Below, piece after piece: positions 1-5,859 of a DNA stretch of 12,177 nucleotides. Source of the stretch: Actinomycetes bacterium (GTDB taxonomy: Bacteria > Actinomycetota > Acidimicrobiia > Acidimicrobiales > Palsa-688). The DNA lies in contig JAJZWW010000063.1 of NCBI GenBank assembly GCA_021846485.1, positions 1-12,177 on the forward strand. Direction: 5' to 3'. Within the stretch, counting starts at the first letter, position 1. Every line of letters begins with the position of its first letter. The notes under the pieces were generated by a model, which worked only from the letters and a program-made list of their open reading frames with translations, was not told where the DNA came from and made no database searches. The position numbers were made by a program, and so were the translations under genes.

Positions 1-631
1 AGGGGATCGGCCGCGGCCGGGCCACCTCGAGCTGCAAGCCGACCGCCGGCTGGGGCCCGCCTCCCGCGACGGGGCCGCCAGCGGGGGCGGGGACGGGGGC
101 GGCGAGCAGCGCGGCCAGGGTGGCGTCCCACGCCGGGCCGGACCGCCGTCCCGACCGGGCCTGCCCGGCGCTGCCGGGCTCGGGGCTGGCGGGCACGGAG
201 CCGGCGGGCACGATGCCGTCCGGCTCGGGGCGGGCGGGCACGAAGCTCTCCGGCCCGGCACTCTCCGGCTCGGCACTCTCCGGCTCGACACTCTCCGGCT
301 CGGAGCGGACGACCTCGAGCGGCGGGCGGGGGCGGGCCACCGGCGGGTCGGGGGCGAGCAGCAGGGCGACGGCGTGCTTGCAGTTGAACCCGACCGGGCA
401 CGAGCAGCGCCCGTCCAGGTGGGCGATCGACGCGTCGGGGGCGGAGCGGCGGACGGCGACGCGCACCCGGTACGGCTCGGGTGCCGCGCCCTGGACCTCG
501 CCTTCCACCACCGAGCGGTCCGCGTCCCACTGCCGGCGGACTACCGCCCCGGCGCGGGCATAGCTGCGGCCCCGGGTGAGGGTCGCCCCGCCCACCAGGC
601 GGCGCAGGCTCGCCTCCTCCACGCGCACCAT
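1..631 (-). CDS. SWIM zinc-finger protein, probable SNF2/HepA-type helicase, N-terminal part
   Basis: The minus strand is open from an ATG at 631 to the window edge, about 210 codons with no stop, so only the N-terminus is present. Around residues 75-90 it has a SWIM zinc finger, CSCPVGFNCKH followed by AVALLLAP (pattern CxC...CxH). The start is typical of this family: residues resembling LRRLVGGATLTRGRSYARAG, then a beta-rich segment, then the finger. After it come a Pro/Glu/Ser linker, a short segment (WDATLAALLAA) and VGLQLEVARPRP, which resembles the region before the helicase core in actinobacterial SWIM-SNF2 ATPases. Such proteins are thought to remodel nucleic-acid complexes, with the finger binding DNA or protein. 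The helicase motifs would lie outside the window, so a stand-alone SWIM protein is possible. A GGGAG ribosome-binding candidate lies at 642-646. The gene follows the SBP56 gene on the same strand after 89 bp. Confidence 0.8.
   Translation of the reverse strand, partial: MVRVEEASLRRLVGGATLTRGRSYARAGAVVRRQWDADRSVVEGEVQGAAPEPYRVRVAVRRSAPDASIAHLDGRCSCPVGFNCKHAVALLLAPDPPVARPRPPLEVVRSEPESVEPESAEPESAGPESFVPARPEPDGIVPAGSVPASPEPGSAGQARSGRRSGPAWDATLAALLAAPVPAPAGGPVAGGGPQPAVGLQLEVARPRPIP
246..305 (-). repeat. Four tandem 15-bp repeats inside the SWIM gene linker
   Basis: Four adjacent 15-bp units of the form ctctccggctcggca differ by only a few bases: 246-260, 261-275, 276-290 and 291-305. Read on the minus strand they encode repeated Glu-Pro-Glu-Ser-Ala/Val pentapeptides in the linker after the zinc finger. 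The unit length keeps the frame, so copy-number change would lengthen or shorten the linker without breaking the gene. Confidence 0.85.
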
Positions 632-720
632 CGACTGCCGACTCCCATCTCCGTACCCGAGCACCCGCGGGACCCTACCGTCCCGACCCGCCGCGCGCGC
701 GGATGGTCGGCGGGGGCCGC

Positions 721-2124
721 TCAGCGGTAGCAGTACGAGTCGGAAGAGGCGTCCCCGCCCTGGAGACGGACCTGGTGGACCCGCCGGCCACGGAAGTCGT
801 CGCCGTGGGGGAAGAACCCCGCGTCGGCCCGCAGGCCCCCCTCTTGGGGGTCGGTGTCGATCCGGGCCATCCAGGCCCTCACCCCCTCGGGGTAGAACTG
901 GTCGTCCCACGCACCGTACAGCGAGTTGGTGACGTAGACCCGCCGGCCGTCACGGCTCACCTCGATCATCTGCGGCCCGCCCGAGGGGTCCTCGCCGGGC
1001 GCGCCGGGGTGCGGGCTCCGCCCGACGATCCCGCCGAGGCGGACCGAGTCGATCTTGCGCGGGGCGGCCGGGTCGGACACGTCGTACTGCTGCAGCTCGC
1101 CGGTCCCCCAGCACGAGACGTACAACATGCGGTCGTCGACCGACAGGTCGATGTCGGTGACTAGCGGCGGCACCGCCCCGAAGGGCACCAGCGCCGGCGG
1201 CAGGTCGGCGGGGTCGGCCGGCTCGGCGGGGATGGTGATCACCCGGTGGGCCTTCCACTCCGAGCCCTCCCGGTACCAGCGCCACACCGACGCCGACAGG
1301 TCGGCGGTGGACACGACCACCCCGACGAAGCCCCACGTGGCGTCGGGATCGTGAGAGGGTCGCAGCTCGAGGGCCATCTGCTGCTCGGCGCCGAGGTCGA
1401 CGGTCTGCACGTGGCGTCCCGAGGACAGCTCCCAGAAGTGCAGGCAGTGGCCGTAGCGGTTCGAGAGGAGCGCCTCGGGGACCACGCCGTCCTCGATCAT
1501 CGAGGGGGTGCCCCACTCGCTGGTGACCAGAGTGTCGCAGTTGAGGTGCCACCAGGCGTCGTAGGCAAGCTGCTGGGGGCCCCGGTCGGTCTCCCAGGCG
1601 CGCAGCACGTCGAAGCTGTTGTGGTCGAGCAGGGCGATGCCCCCCGGGCCCTCCGCCCCGTCGGCGCCTCCCAGGCAGGTGAGGAACACCCCGTCGGGCC
1701 CGCAGTGCAAGGTGTGCGGCCGGGAGTACCCCGCCTTGGCCGCCAGCTCCTCGGGCTCGATCGTCTTGTGCAGCCGCGGCGCGCGCGGGTCGGGGTGGGT
1801 GTCGTACACGCTGATGCGGGAGCTGCGGATCCCGGGGAGCAGCAGGTACCGCCGCTGGAGGCCGTCGGGGCCCATGTCGTGGCCGGCGTGCATCAGCGCG
1901 CTGGAGCAGGCGTTCCAGCCGAAGTGGTGCAGCTCGTCCCCCCGGGTGGGCAGGTCCGCCCAGCCCACCACCCGCCCGTAGTCGGGCGAGGACTCCTCCA
2001 CGTCGACCACGCAGAGGGCGTCGGGCGCCTCGCCGGAGCGGTCGAAGGCGACGACGTAGGCGAGCGCCTCCCTCGGGGCGGCGGCCGCCTCCGCGGCGCT
2101 GCGGTAGAACGTCGGGTCGGTCAC
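721..2124 (-). CDS. mtoX: SBP56-family selenium-binding protein / methanethiol oxidase
   Basis: This 467-residue protein matches the SBP56 family throughout. The start MTDPTFYRSAAEA is followed by the hallmark DELHHFGWNACSS (residues 63-75, Cys73), PHTLHCGPDG (about 136-145), TLVTSEWGTP (198-207), TDIDLSVDDRMLYVSCWGTG, PQMIEV and VHQVRLQGGDASSDSYCY at the end. In the family these His and Cys residues belong to a beta-propeller that binds metal or selenium. Characterised bacterial members are copper-dependent methanethiol oxidases that convert methanethiol to formaldehyde, sulfide and hydrogen peroxide. Many homologues have CSSC at the signature; here it is CSSA. The GTG start at 2124 is chosen because AGGAAGG lies 7 bases upstream and the N-terminus fits the family; an in-frame ATG at 2169 would add 15 unsupported residues. 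It follows the Fe-S carrier gene on the same strand after 149 bp. The family call is firm; the methanethiol oxidase activity and gene symbol are less certain. Confidence 0.9.
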   Translation of the reverse strand: MTDPTFYRSAAEAAAAPREALAYVVAFDRSGEAPDALCVVDVEESSPDYGRVVGWADLPTRGDELHHFGWNACSSALMHAGHDMGPDGLQRRYLLLPGIRSSRISVYDTHPDPRAPRLHKTIEPEELAAKAGYSRPHTLHCGPDGVFLTCLGGADGAEGPGGIALLDHNSFDVLRAWETDRGPQQLAYDAWWHLNCDTLVTSEWGTPSMIEDGVVPEALLSNRYGHCLHFWELSSGRHVQTVDLGAEQQMALELRPSHDPDATWGFVGVVVSTADLSASVWRWYREGSEWKAHRVITIPAEPADPADLPPALVPFGAVPPLVTDIDLSVDDRMLYVSCWGTGELQQYDVSDPAAPRKIDSVRLGGIVGRSPHPGAPGEDPSGGPQMIEVSRDGRRVYVTNSLYGAWDDQFYPEGVRAWMARIDTDPQEGGLRADAGFFPHGDDFRGRRVHQVRLQGGDASSDSYCYR

Positions 2125-2189
2125 CGACCCGCCTTCCTGCTCGTGCTGCCCTGCGCGCTCGCCGGCCATGCCGACCCCCCGTTCACCAC
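2121..2189 (-). CDS. Possible 22-residue leader ORF overlapping the SBP56-gene start
   Basis: A GTG at 2189 lies 5 bases after an AGGAGA motif (2195-2200) and opens a 22-codon frame, reading approximately MVNGGSAWPASAQGSTSRKA then Gly-Arg. Its TGA (2121-2123) overlaps the GTG of the SBP56 gene in a GTGA arrangement, as seen in translationally coupled genes. The frame differs from that of the SBP56 protein. The ribosome-binding sequence and stop-start overlap are visible; translation is inferred. A short frame like this can arise by chance in GC-rich DNA. The product has no Cys or recognisable attenuation codon run. Confidence 0.25.
   Translation of the reverse strand: MVNGGSAWPASAQGSTSRKAGR
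2132..2138 (-). promoter_or_regulatory. Ribosome binding site deciding the SBP56-gene start
   Basis: AGGAAGG on the minus strand lies 7 bases before the GTG at 2124. It supports that start over the in-frame ATG at 2169. Confidence 0.65.
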
Positions 2190-2207
2190 GAAAGTCTCCT
2201 GCTACCG

Positions 2208-2213
2208 ACAGTA
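2208..2213 (-). promoter_or_regulatory. Possible -10 element upstream of the SBP56 gene
   Basis: TACTGT on the minus strand fits the actinobacterial TAnnnT pattern of a -10 box. Transcription would start near 2201, just before the AGGAGA at 2195-2200. No convincing -35 box is visible. If real, the SBP56 gene can be transcribed separately from the Fe-S carrier gene upstream. Confidence 0.25.
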
Positions 2214-2273
2214 CCGCCGCGCCGGGCACGGCCGTCGCCTCCGGCCTCCCTGCCGCGCTCCTCGGTCGCTCGG

Positions 2274-2933
2274 CTACTTCTTGGCCGGCTCGTAGTAGGG
2301 GTTGGTCCCCGAGGCGTGGTCGGTGACGTCGACGATCCGAGTGATCTCGGGGATCTGCTCTCTTATCGCCACCTCGATCCCCTGGCTGAGGGTCACCGCG
2401 GCCATCCCGCACCCCGCGCACCCGCCGCTCAGGCGCAGGTAGGCGGCGCCCTCGTCGACCGCGACCAGGTCGGCCCGGCCGCCGTGGGCGGCGATCGACG
2501 GGTTGATCTGGCGTTCGAGGACCTGCAGCACCCGCTGGGCCACCTCCCCGCTCAGGTCCGGTGGGGGCCCGGTCATCGCCGGGCTGGCCGGCTGGGGCGG
2601 CTGGGGCGGCTGGTTGGGGTTGCGGATGCTCATCCCGCCGGCGAGGAGGTCCCGGTTCAAGTCGAGCACCGACCCGGTCATCTTCGGCACGCTGTCGGCG
2701 GGCACCACCACCGTCAGGTCCCCCTGGACCCCCACCCAGTCGTCGGCTCGGACCTCGCTCGCCTCCTGGAAGTACATGTCGTAGGTGTAGGCCCCGCCGC
2801 TCGTGCCGCTCACCCCGATCCAGAGGACCAGCGAAGCAGACTCCGGCTCCTCCTCGCGCATGGCCAGCACCTTGGCGAGGGCCTTGTCGGTCAGGGTGAG
2901 CACGGGCTGGGCGCCCGGGTCGGTGTCGGTCAT
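2274..2933 (-). CDS. NifU-like Fe-S cluster carrier (NfuA-type)
   Basis: This 219-residue protein has two parts. Residues about 10-105 resemble an A-type (HesB/IscA) scaffold fold (VLTLTDKALAKVLAMREEEP, then GVSGTSGGAYTYDMYF) but lack its cluster-binding cysteines, as in E. coli NfuA. A Pro/Gln-rich linker (107-117) leads to a NifU C-terminal domain (about 128-205) with the cluster-binding GGCAGCGMA motif, Cys172 and Cys175. NfuA-type carriers bind a 4Fe-4S cluster at a dimer interface and pass it to client enzymes in the cytoplasm. The ATG at 2933 is chosen because the product then starts just before the A-type domain; the AGAGG upstream is about 11 bases away and weak. The gene is divergent from the ATP-grasp gene, and a radical SAM enzyme, a plausible 4Fe-4S client, lies 1.4 kb away. 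I withhold a gene symbol because several Nfu types exist. Confidence 0.88.
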   Translation of the reverse strand: MTDTDPGAQPVLTLTDKALAKVLAMREEEPESASLVLWIGVSGTSGGAYTYDMYFQEASEVRADDWVGVQGDLTVVVPADSVPKMTGSVLDLNRDLLAGGMSIRNPNQPPQPPQPASPAMTGPPPDLSGEVAQRVLQVLERQINPSIAAHGGRADLVAVDEGAAYLRLSGGCAGCGMAAVTLSQGIEVAIREQIPEITRIVDVTDHASGTNPYYEPAKK

Positions 2934-2976
2934 GTGCGCGTTCGCCTCTTCAGTTCGATGGGGCCATCCTAGGGGA
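2934..2976. promoter_or_regulatory. Short divergent promoter region between Fe-S carrier and ATP-grasp genes
   Basis: Only 43 bp separate the divergent starts at 2933 and 2977, so both promoters must overlap each other or the coding regions. On the minus strand TAGGAT (2966-2971) fits a -10 box for the Fe-S carrier gene. No clear -35 box is seen. AGGGGA at 2971-2976 lies too close to the GTG at 2977 but at a normal distance from the GTG at 2986. Confidence 0.35.
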
Positions 2977-4224
2977 GTGAGCCGGGTGTTGTTGCTGCTG
3001 CCGACGGGCACCTACCGGGCGGCGGACTTCCTGGCGGCCGCCTCCCGCCTCGGCATCGAGGTGGTCGTCGGCTCGGAGCGCCGCCAGGCGATGGCCGCTT
3101 CGATGGGCGACCGGGCCGTGGTGGTGCCCCTCGGGTCCCCAGGCCCGGCGCTGGAGGTGATCGTCGCCCTCGACCGCCGCTACCCGCTCGACGCGGTCGT
3201 CGCCGTCGACGACCAGGGAGCGCTGGTCGCCGCGGCGGCCTCCGAGCGCCTCGGCCTGGTGCACAACCCCCCCGACGCGGTGGCGGCCACCCGGGACAAG
3301 ACGGTCCTGCGGGCCAGACTGGCGGCGGCCGAGGTGCCCCAGCCCGCCTTCGGCGTCGTCGCCCCCGGCAGCCCGGTCGGACCCGCCGCCGGCGCCCTCG
3401 GCTACCCGGTGGTCGTCAAACCGGTGTCCCGCTCGGGCAGCCAGGGGGTCATCCGGGTCGACGACCCGGCCGGCGCCGAGCCGACCGCGGCCCGGGTGCG
3501 GGCGATCGTCGGCGACGAGCCGCTCCTCGTCGAGCGCTACGTGCCCGGGGAAGAGGTCGCGGTCGAAGCCCTGCTGCGCGGCGGGCAGCTGAGCGTGCTG
3601 GCGGTCTTCGACAAGCCCGACCCGCTCGACGGGCCGTACTTCGAGGAGACCATCTACCTGACCCCCTCCCGCCACCCGGCCCGGTCGCTGGCCGCGGTCG
3701 AGGCGGCGACCGCCGCGGCCGCCGCGGCACTCGGGCTTCGCGAGGGCCCGGTGCACGCCGAGCTGCGGATCCCCGCCCCCGGCGAGGCGACGGTGCTCGA
3801 GCTGGCCGCCCGCTCGATCGGCGGGCTGTGCTCGCGGGCCCTGCGCTTCGGCGCCGGGGTGAGCCTCGAGGAGCTCGTCCTCCGCCACGCGCTCGGCGGC
3901 GGCCTCGACGAGCTGGCCCGGGAGCGCCCGGCGTCGGGGGTGATGATGCTGCCGATACCCGCCGCGGGGGTCCTCGAGGCGGTCTCGGGGAAGGAGGAGG
4001 CCCTGGCGGTCGAGGGGGTGGCCGGCGTGGAGATCTCCGTGCCCCTGGGGCGACGGCTCGTGCCGCTGCCCGAAGGTGACCGCTACCTCGGCTTCGTGTT
4101 CGCCCGGGGGGACCGGCCCGCCGACGTCGAGTCGGCGCTGCGCCGGGCGCAGGCCGCGTTGCACTTCGAGGTGCGCCCCGACCCCCCCGACCTCCCGGCT
4201 CCCCCTCCGGGCGGCGAGGCGTAG
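2977..4224 (+). CDS. ATP-grasp ligase with L-amino-acid-ligase-type C-terminal domain
   Basis: The 415-residue protein has the three-part ATP-grasp layout. A Rossmann-like N-terminal part (RVLLLLPTGTYRAADF) is followed by the nucleotide-binding segment GYPVVVKPVSRSGSQGV (142-158, Lys148), then LLVERYVPGEEVAVEAL, and a metal-binding strand pair with Glu262 (VHAELR) and Glu275 (VLELAARSIGG). The Asn often found two residues after the second Glu is Ala here. Residues about 320-405 (GVMMLPIPAAGVLEAV, RLVPLPEGDRYLGFVFARGD) resemble the C-terminal domain of BacD-type L-amino-acid ligases. Such enzymes join a carboxylate to an amine through an acyl-phosphate; the substrate here is unknown. The GTG at 2977 preserves the first beta strand, but GGAG at 2974-2977 is better spaced for the GTG at 2986. 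The next gene on the strand is the radical SAM protein, 157 bp downstream across a hairpin, suggesting a shared pathway. Confidence 0.85.
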   Translation: MSRVLLLLPTGTYRAADFLAAASRLGIEVVVGSERRQAMAASMGDRAVVVPLGSPGPALEVIVALDRRYPLDAVVAVDDQGALVAAAASERLGLVHNPPDAVAATRDKTVLRARLAAAEVPQPAFGVVAPGSPVGPAAGALGYPVVVKPVSRSGSQGVIRVDDPAGAEPTAARVRAIVGDEPLLVERYVPGEEVAVEALLRGGQLSVLAVFDKPDPLDGPYFEETIYLTPSRHPARSLAAVEAATAAAAAALGLREGPVHAELRIPAPGEATVLELAARSIGGLCSRALRFGAGVSLEELVLRHALGGGLDELARERPASGVMMLPIPAAGVLEAVSGKEEALAVEGVAGVEISVPLGRRLVPLPEGDRYLGFVFARGDRPADVESALRRAQAALHFEVRPDPPDLPAPPPGGEA

Positions 4225-4277
4225 CCGCCCGCCCCGGGGCGAGCCGGCAACCGAGCCCCCGGTCCCAAGGACCCTTC

Positions 4278-4359
4278 CGGCAACTACTTGGACGGCGTTT
4301 ACCAACTTCGGCCGTGTCAGCACACGGTTCTCGGCCTTCGGCCGTCCAAGTAGTTGCCG
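4278..4359. repeat. 19-bp perfect inverted repeat with a nested hairpin
   Basis: CGGCAACTACTTGGACGGC at 4278-4296 is the exact reverse complement of 4341-4359. The 44-base interior holds a second perfect dyad, CCGTGT (4312-4317) and ACACGG (4322-4327), around a CAGC loop. A 10-base direct repeat, CTTCGGCCGT, occurs at 4306-4315 and 4336-4345. The element lies between the ATP-grasp stop and the radical SAM start and ends 22 bases before the latter. It could be an RNA hairpin that terminates, processes or protects mRNA, a regulator binding site, or a copy of a dispersed palindromic repeat. No T-run follows, so a classical intrinsic terminator is unlikely. The symmetry is certain; the function is unknown. 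Confidence 0.9.
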
Positions 4360-4368
4360 CTCGGGCCC

Positions 4369-4374
4369 TAACCT
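4369..4374 (+). promoter_or_regulatory. Possible -10 element for the radical SAM gene
   Basis: TAACCT fits TAnnnT and ends 7 bases before the GTG at 4382, the spacing expected if transcription began at the start codon (a leaderless mRNA). No good Shine-Dalgarno sequence precedes this GTG, which agrees with that reading. There is no recognisable -35 box. The 9-mer CCCTAACCT recurs ahead of the lipoprotein gene at 10138-10146. Confidence 0.3.
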
Positions 4375-4381
4375 CGGGCAG

Positions 4382-5794
4382 GTGCGCGTGCTAGTGGTCT
4401 CCACCTACGAGCTCGGTCACCAGCCCCTGTCGGCGGCCACCGCCACGGCCGCGCTGACCGGCGCCGGCCACCTCGTCCGCGCCGCCGACCTGGCCATCGG
4501 AGGCCTCGAGCCCGCCGACGTCGACTGGGCGGAGGGGCTGGCCCTGTCGGTGCCCATGCACACCGCGATGCGCCTCGCCCTGCAGGTCGCCGGAGCGGTC
4601 CGGCAACGCCGGCCGGGGATGGCGGTGTGCTTCTTCGGCCTCTACGCGGGGACGGGCGCCGCAGCGCCGATCGGGGCGCCGGCCCCTGCGGTCGTCGCCG
4701 GCGAGTACGAGGACGGCCTGGTCGCCTGGGCCGGCGGCGGCGACCCCGGCCCGGCCGTCCAGCTCTCCCGGGGCGCCTCCCGGCTGCCGCAGCGCTCGGC
4801 GTGGCCGGAGCTGGGCCGCTACACCCACCTGGCGGTCGCCGGCGAGTTGCGCCCCGTCGGGTCGGTCGCCGCGAGCCGGGGGTGCTCGCACCGCTGCCGG
4901 CACTGCCCGGTCCCGGTCGTCTACGACGGGCGGGTCCGCACGGTGGACCGGGACGTGGTCTCGGCCGACGTCGACGCCCTGGTGGCCGCCGGCGCCCGCC
5001 ACGTCAGCTTCGCCGACCCGGATTTCTTGAACGCCCCCCGCCACGCCCGCCGGGTGCTCGCCGCCGTCCACGACCGCCACCCGGGTCTCACCTTCGACCT
5101 GACGGTGAAGGTCGAGCACCTGCTCCGCCACCGGGACCTGCTCCCCGAGCTCGCCGGGTCCGGCTGCGCCTTCGTGGTCTCGGCGTTGGAGTCGGTCGAC
5201 GACTCGGTGCTACGCGTGCTGCGCAAGGGCCACACCGCCGCGCAGGCCTCCGAGGCGGTCGTCGCCCTGCGGTCCCTCGGCGTCGAGCTGCGCCCTTCGT
5301 GGCTGCCGTTCACCCCCTGGACCACCCCCGAGAGCCTGGTCGCGATGATGGACTTCGTGGTCGCCCACGACCTGGTCGCCAACGTCGACCCGGTGCAGTA
5401 CAGCGTGCGGCTGCTGCTCCCCGAAGGGTCGCTGCTGCTCGGCGAGGCGACCCTCGCCCCGCACCTCGGCGGCTACGACCCGGCCCGGCTGAGCTGGGCC
5501 TGGTCACACCCCGACCCGGGGATCGACGCCCTCCAGGGCGACATCGCCGAGCTGGTCGAGGCCCGGGTCGGCGAGCCGACGGAGCGGACCTTCGAGGAGG
5601 TCGAAGGCCTGCTGCGCGCCTACGCCGGGCGCCGCCCGGGCGTCGAGCCGCCCCCCCGGCCGGCCCCCGGAGAGGTCTCCGCCGGGCCGGAGGGCGACCG
5701 CCCACACCTGACCGAGGCGTGGTTCTGCTGCAGCGAGCCGACCGGGGCGCAGCTCGCCACCCTGGTCCCCCTCAGCGGACCGGGCGGCGGCTGA
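4382..5794 (+). CDS. CCSEP-tail radical SAM protein (CUAEP/CCAEP-tail family)
   Basis: The 470-residue protein has an N-terminal Rossmann-like domain (about 1-150, RVLVVSTYELGHQPLSAATA) resembling cobalamin-binding domains of B12-radical SAM enzymes, but without the DxHxxG motif. The radical SAM core follows, with the 4Fe-4S motif Cys168-x3-Cys172-x2-Cys175 (SRGCSHRCRHC), and runs to about residue 400 (VSFADPDFLN, ALESVDDSVLRVLRKGH, SWLPFTPWTTPESL). Near the C-terminus, Cys449-Cys450-Ser-Glu-Pro is encoded by TGC TGC AGC GAG CCG. This closely matches the CUAEP/CCAEP tail that names this family, in which some members have selenocysteine (U). Such proteins cleave S-adenosylmethionine to start radical chemistry; the family's substrate is unknown to me. 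It is directly downstream of the ATP-grasp gene, beyond the inverted repeat. The start fits the first beta strand (MRVLVVSTYE). The radical SAM call is firm and the tail-family assignment likely. Confidence 0.88.
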   Translation: MRVLVVSTYELGHQPLSAATATAALTGAGHLVRAADLAIGGLEPADVDWAEGLALSVPMHTAMRLALQVAGAVRQRRPGMAVCFFGLYAGTGAAAPIGAPAPAVVAGEYEDGLVAWAGGGDPGPAVQLSRGASRLPQRSAWPELGRYTHLAVAGELRPVGSVAASRGCSHRCRHCPVPVVYDGRVRTVDRDVVSADVDALVAAGARHVSFADPDFLNAPRHARRVLAAVHDRHPGLTFDLTVKVEHLLRHRDLLPELAGSGCAFVVSALESVDDSVLRVLRKGHTAAQASEAVVALRSLGVELRPSWLPFTPWTTPESLVAMMDFVVAHDLVANVDPVQYSVRLLLPEGSLLLGEATLAPHLGGYDPARLSWAWSHPDPGIDALQGDIAELVEARVGEPTERTFEEVEGLLRAYAGRRPGVEPPPRPAPGEVSAGPEGDRPHLTEAWFCCSEPTGAQLATLVPLSGPGGG

Positions 5795-5859
5795 GCCACC
5801 CTTCCGGCCGGCCGCCGGGCTCCCCTCGCCGGCGCTTGCGGCATGGGCAGGCCCTCGGC

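Noticed and set aside
246..305. CRISPR-like array
   Set aside because: The repeats are adjacent 15-mers without spacers and are part of a coding linker.
1246..2295. Long plus-strand open frame opposite the SBP56 gene
   Set aside because: Its translation is low-complexity Gly/Val/Arg/Pro-rich sequence with no domain, while the minus strand encodes a full SBP56 protein. Such antisense frames are expected in GC-rich genes.
4278..4359. Classical rho-independent terminator
   Set aside because: The stem is strong, but the loop is long and no T-run follows, so the element is reported only as an inverted repeat.
2950..4404. 484-codon minus-strand open frame opposite the ATP-grasp gene
   Set aside because: It mirrors the codon bias of the real gene; no recognisable motif, and composition is dominated by Arg, Gly, His and Asp.
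5720..5740. In-frame TGA selenocysteine codon in the radical SAM tail
   Set aside because: Both tail positions are TGC (Cys); no in-frame TGA occurs before the terminal stop.
5795..5859. Bidirectional terminator between the convergent radical SAM and phosphoesterase genes
   Set aside because: The gap is GC-rich with short palindromes such as CCGGCCGG, but I see no convincing stem-loop with a T-run on either strand.
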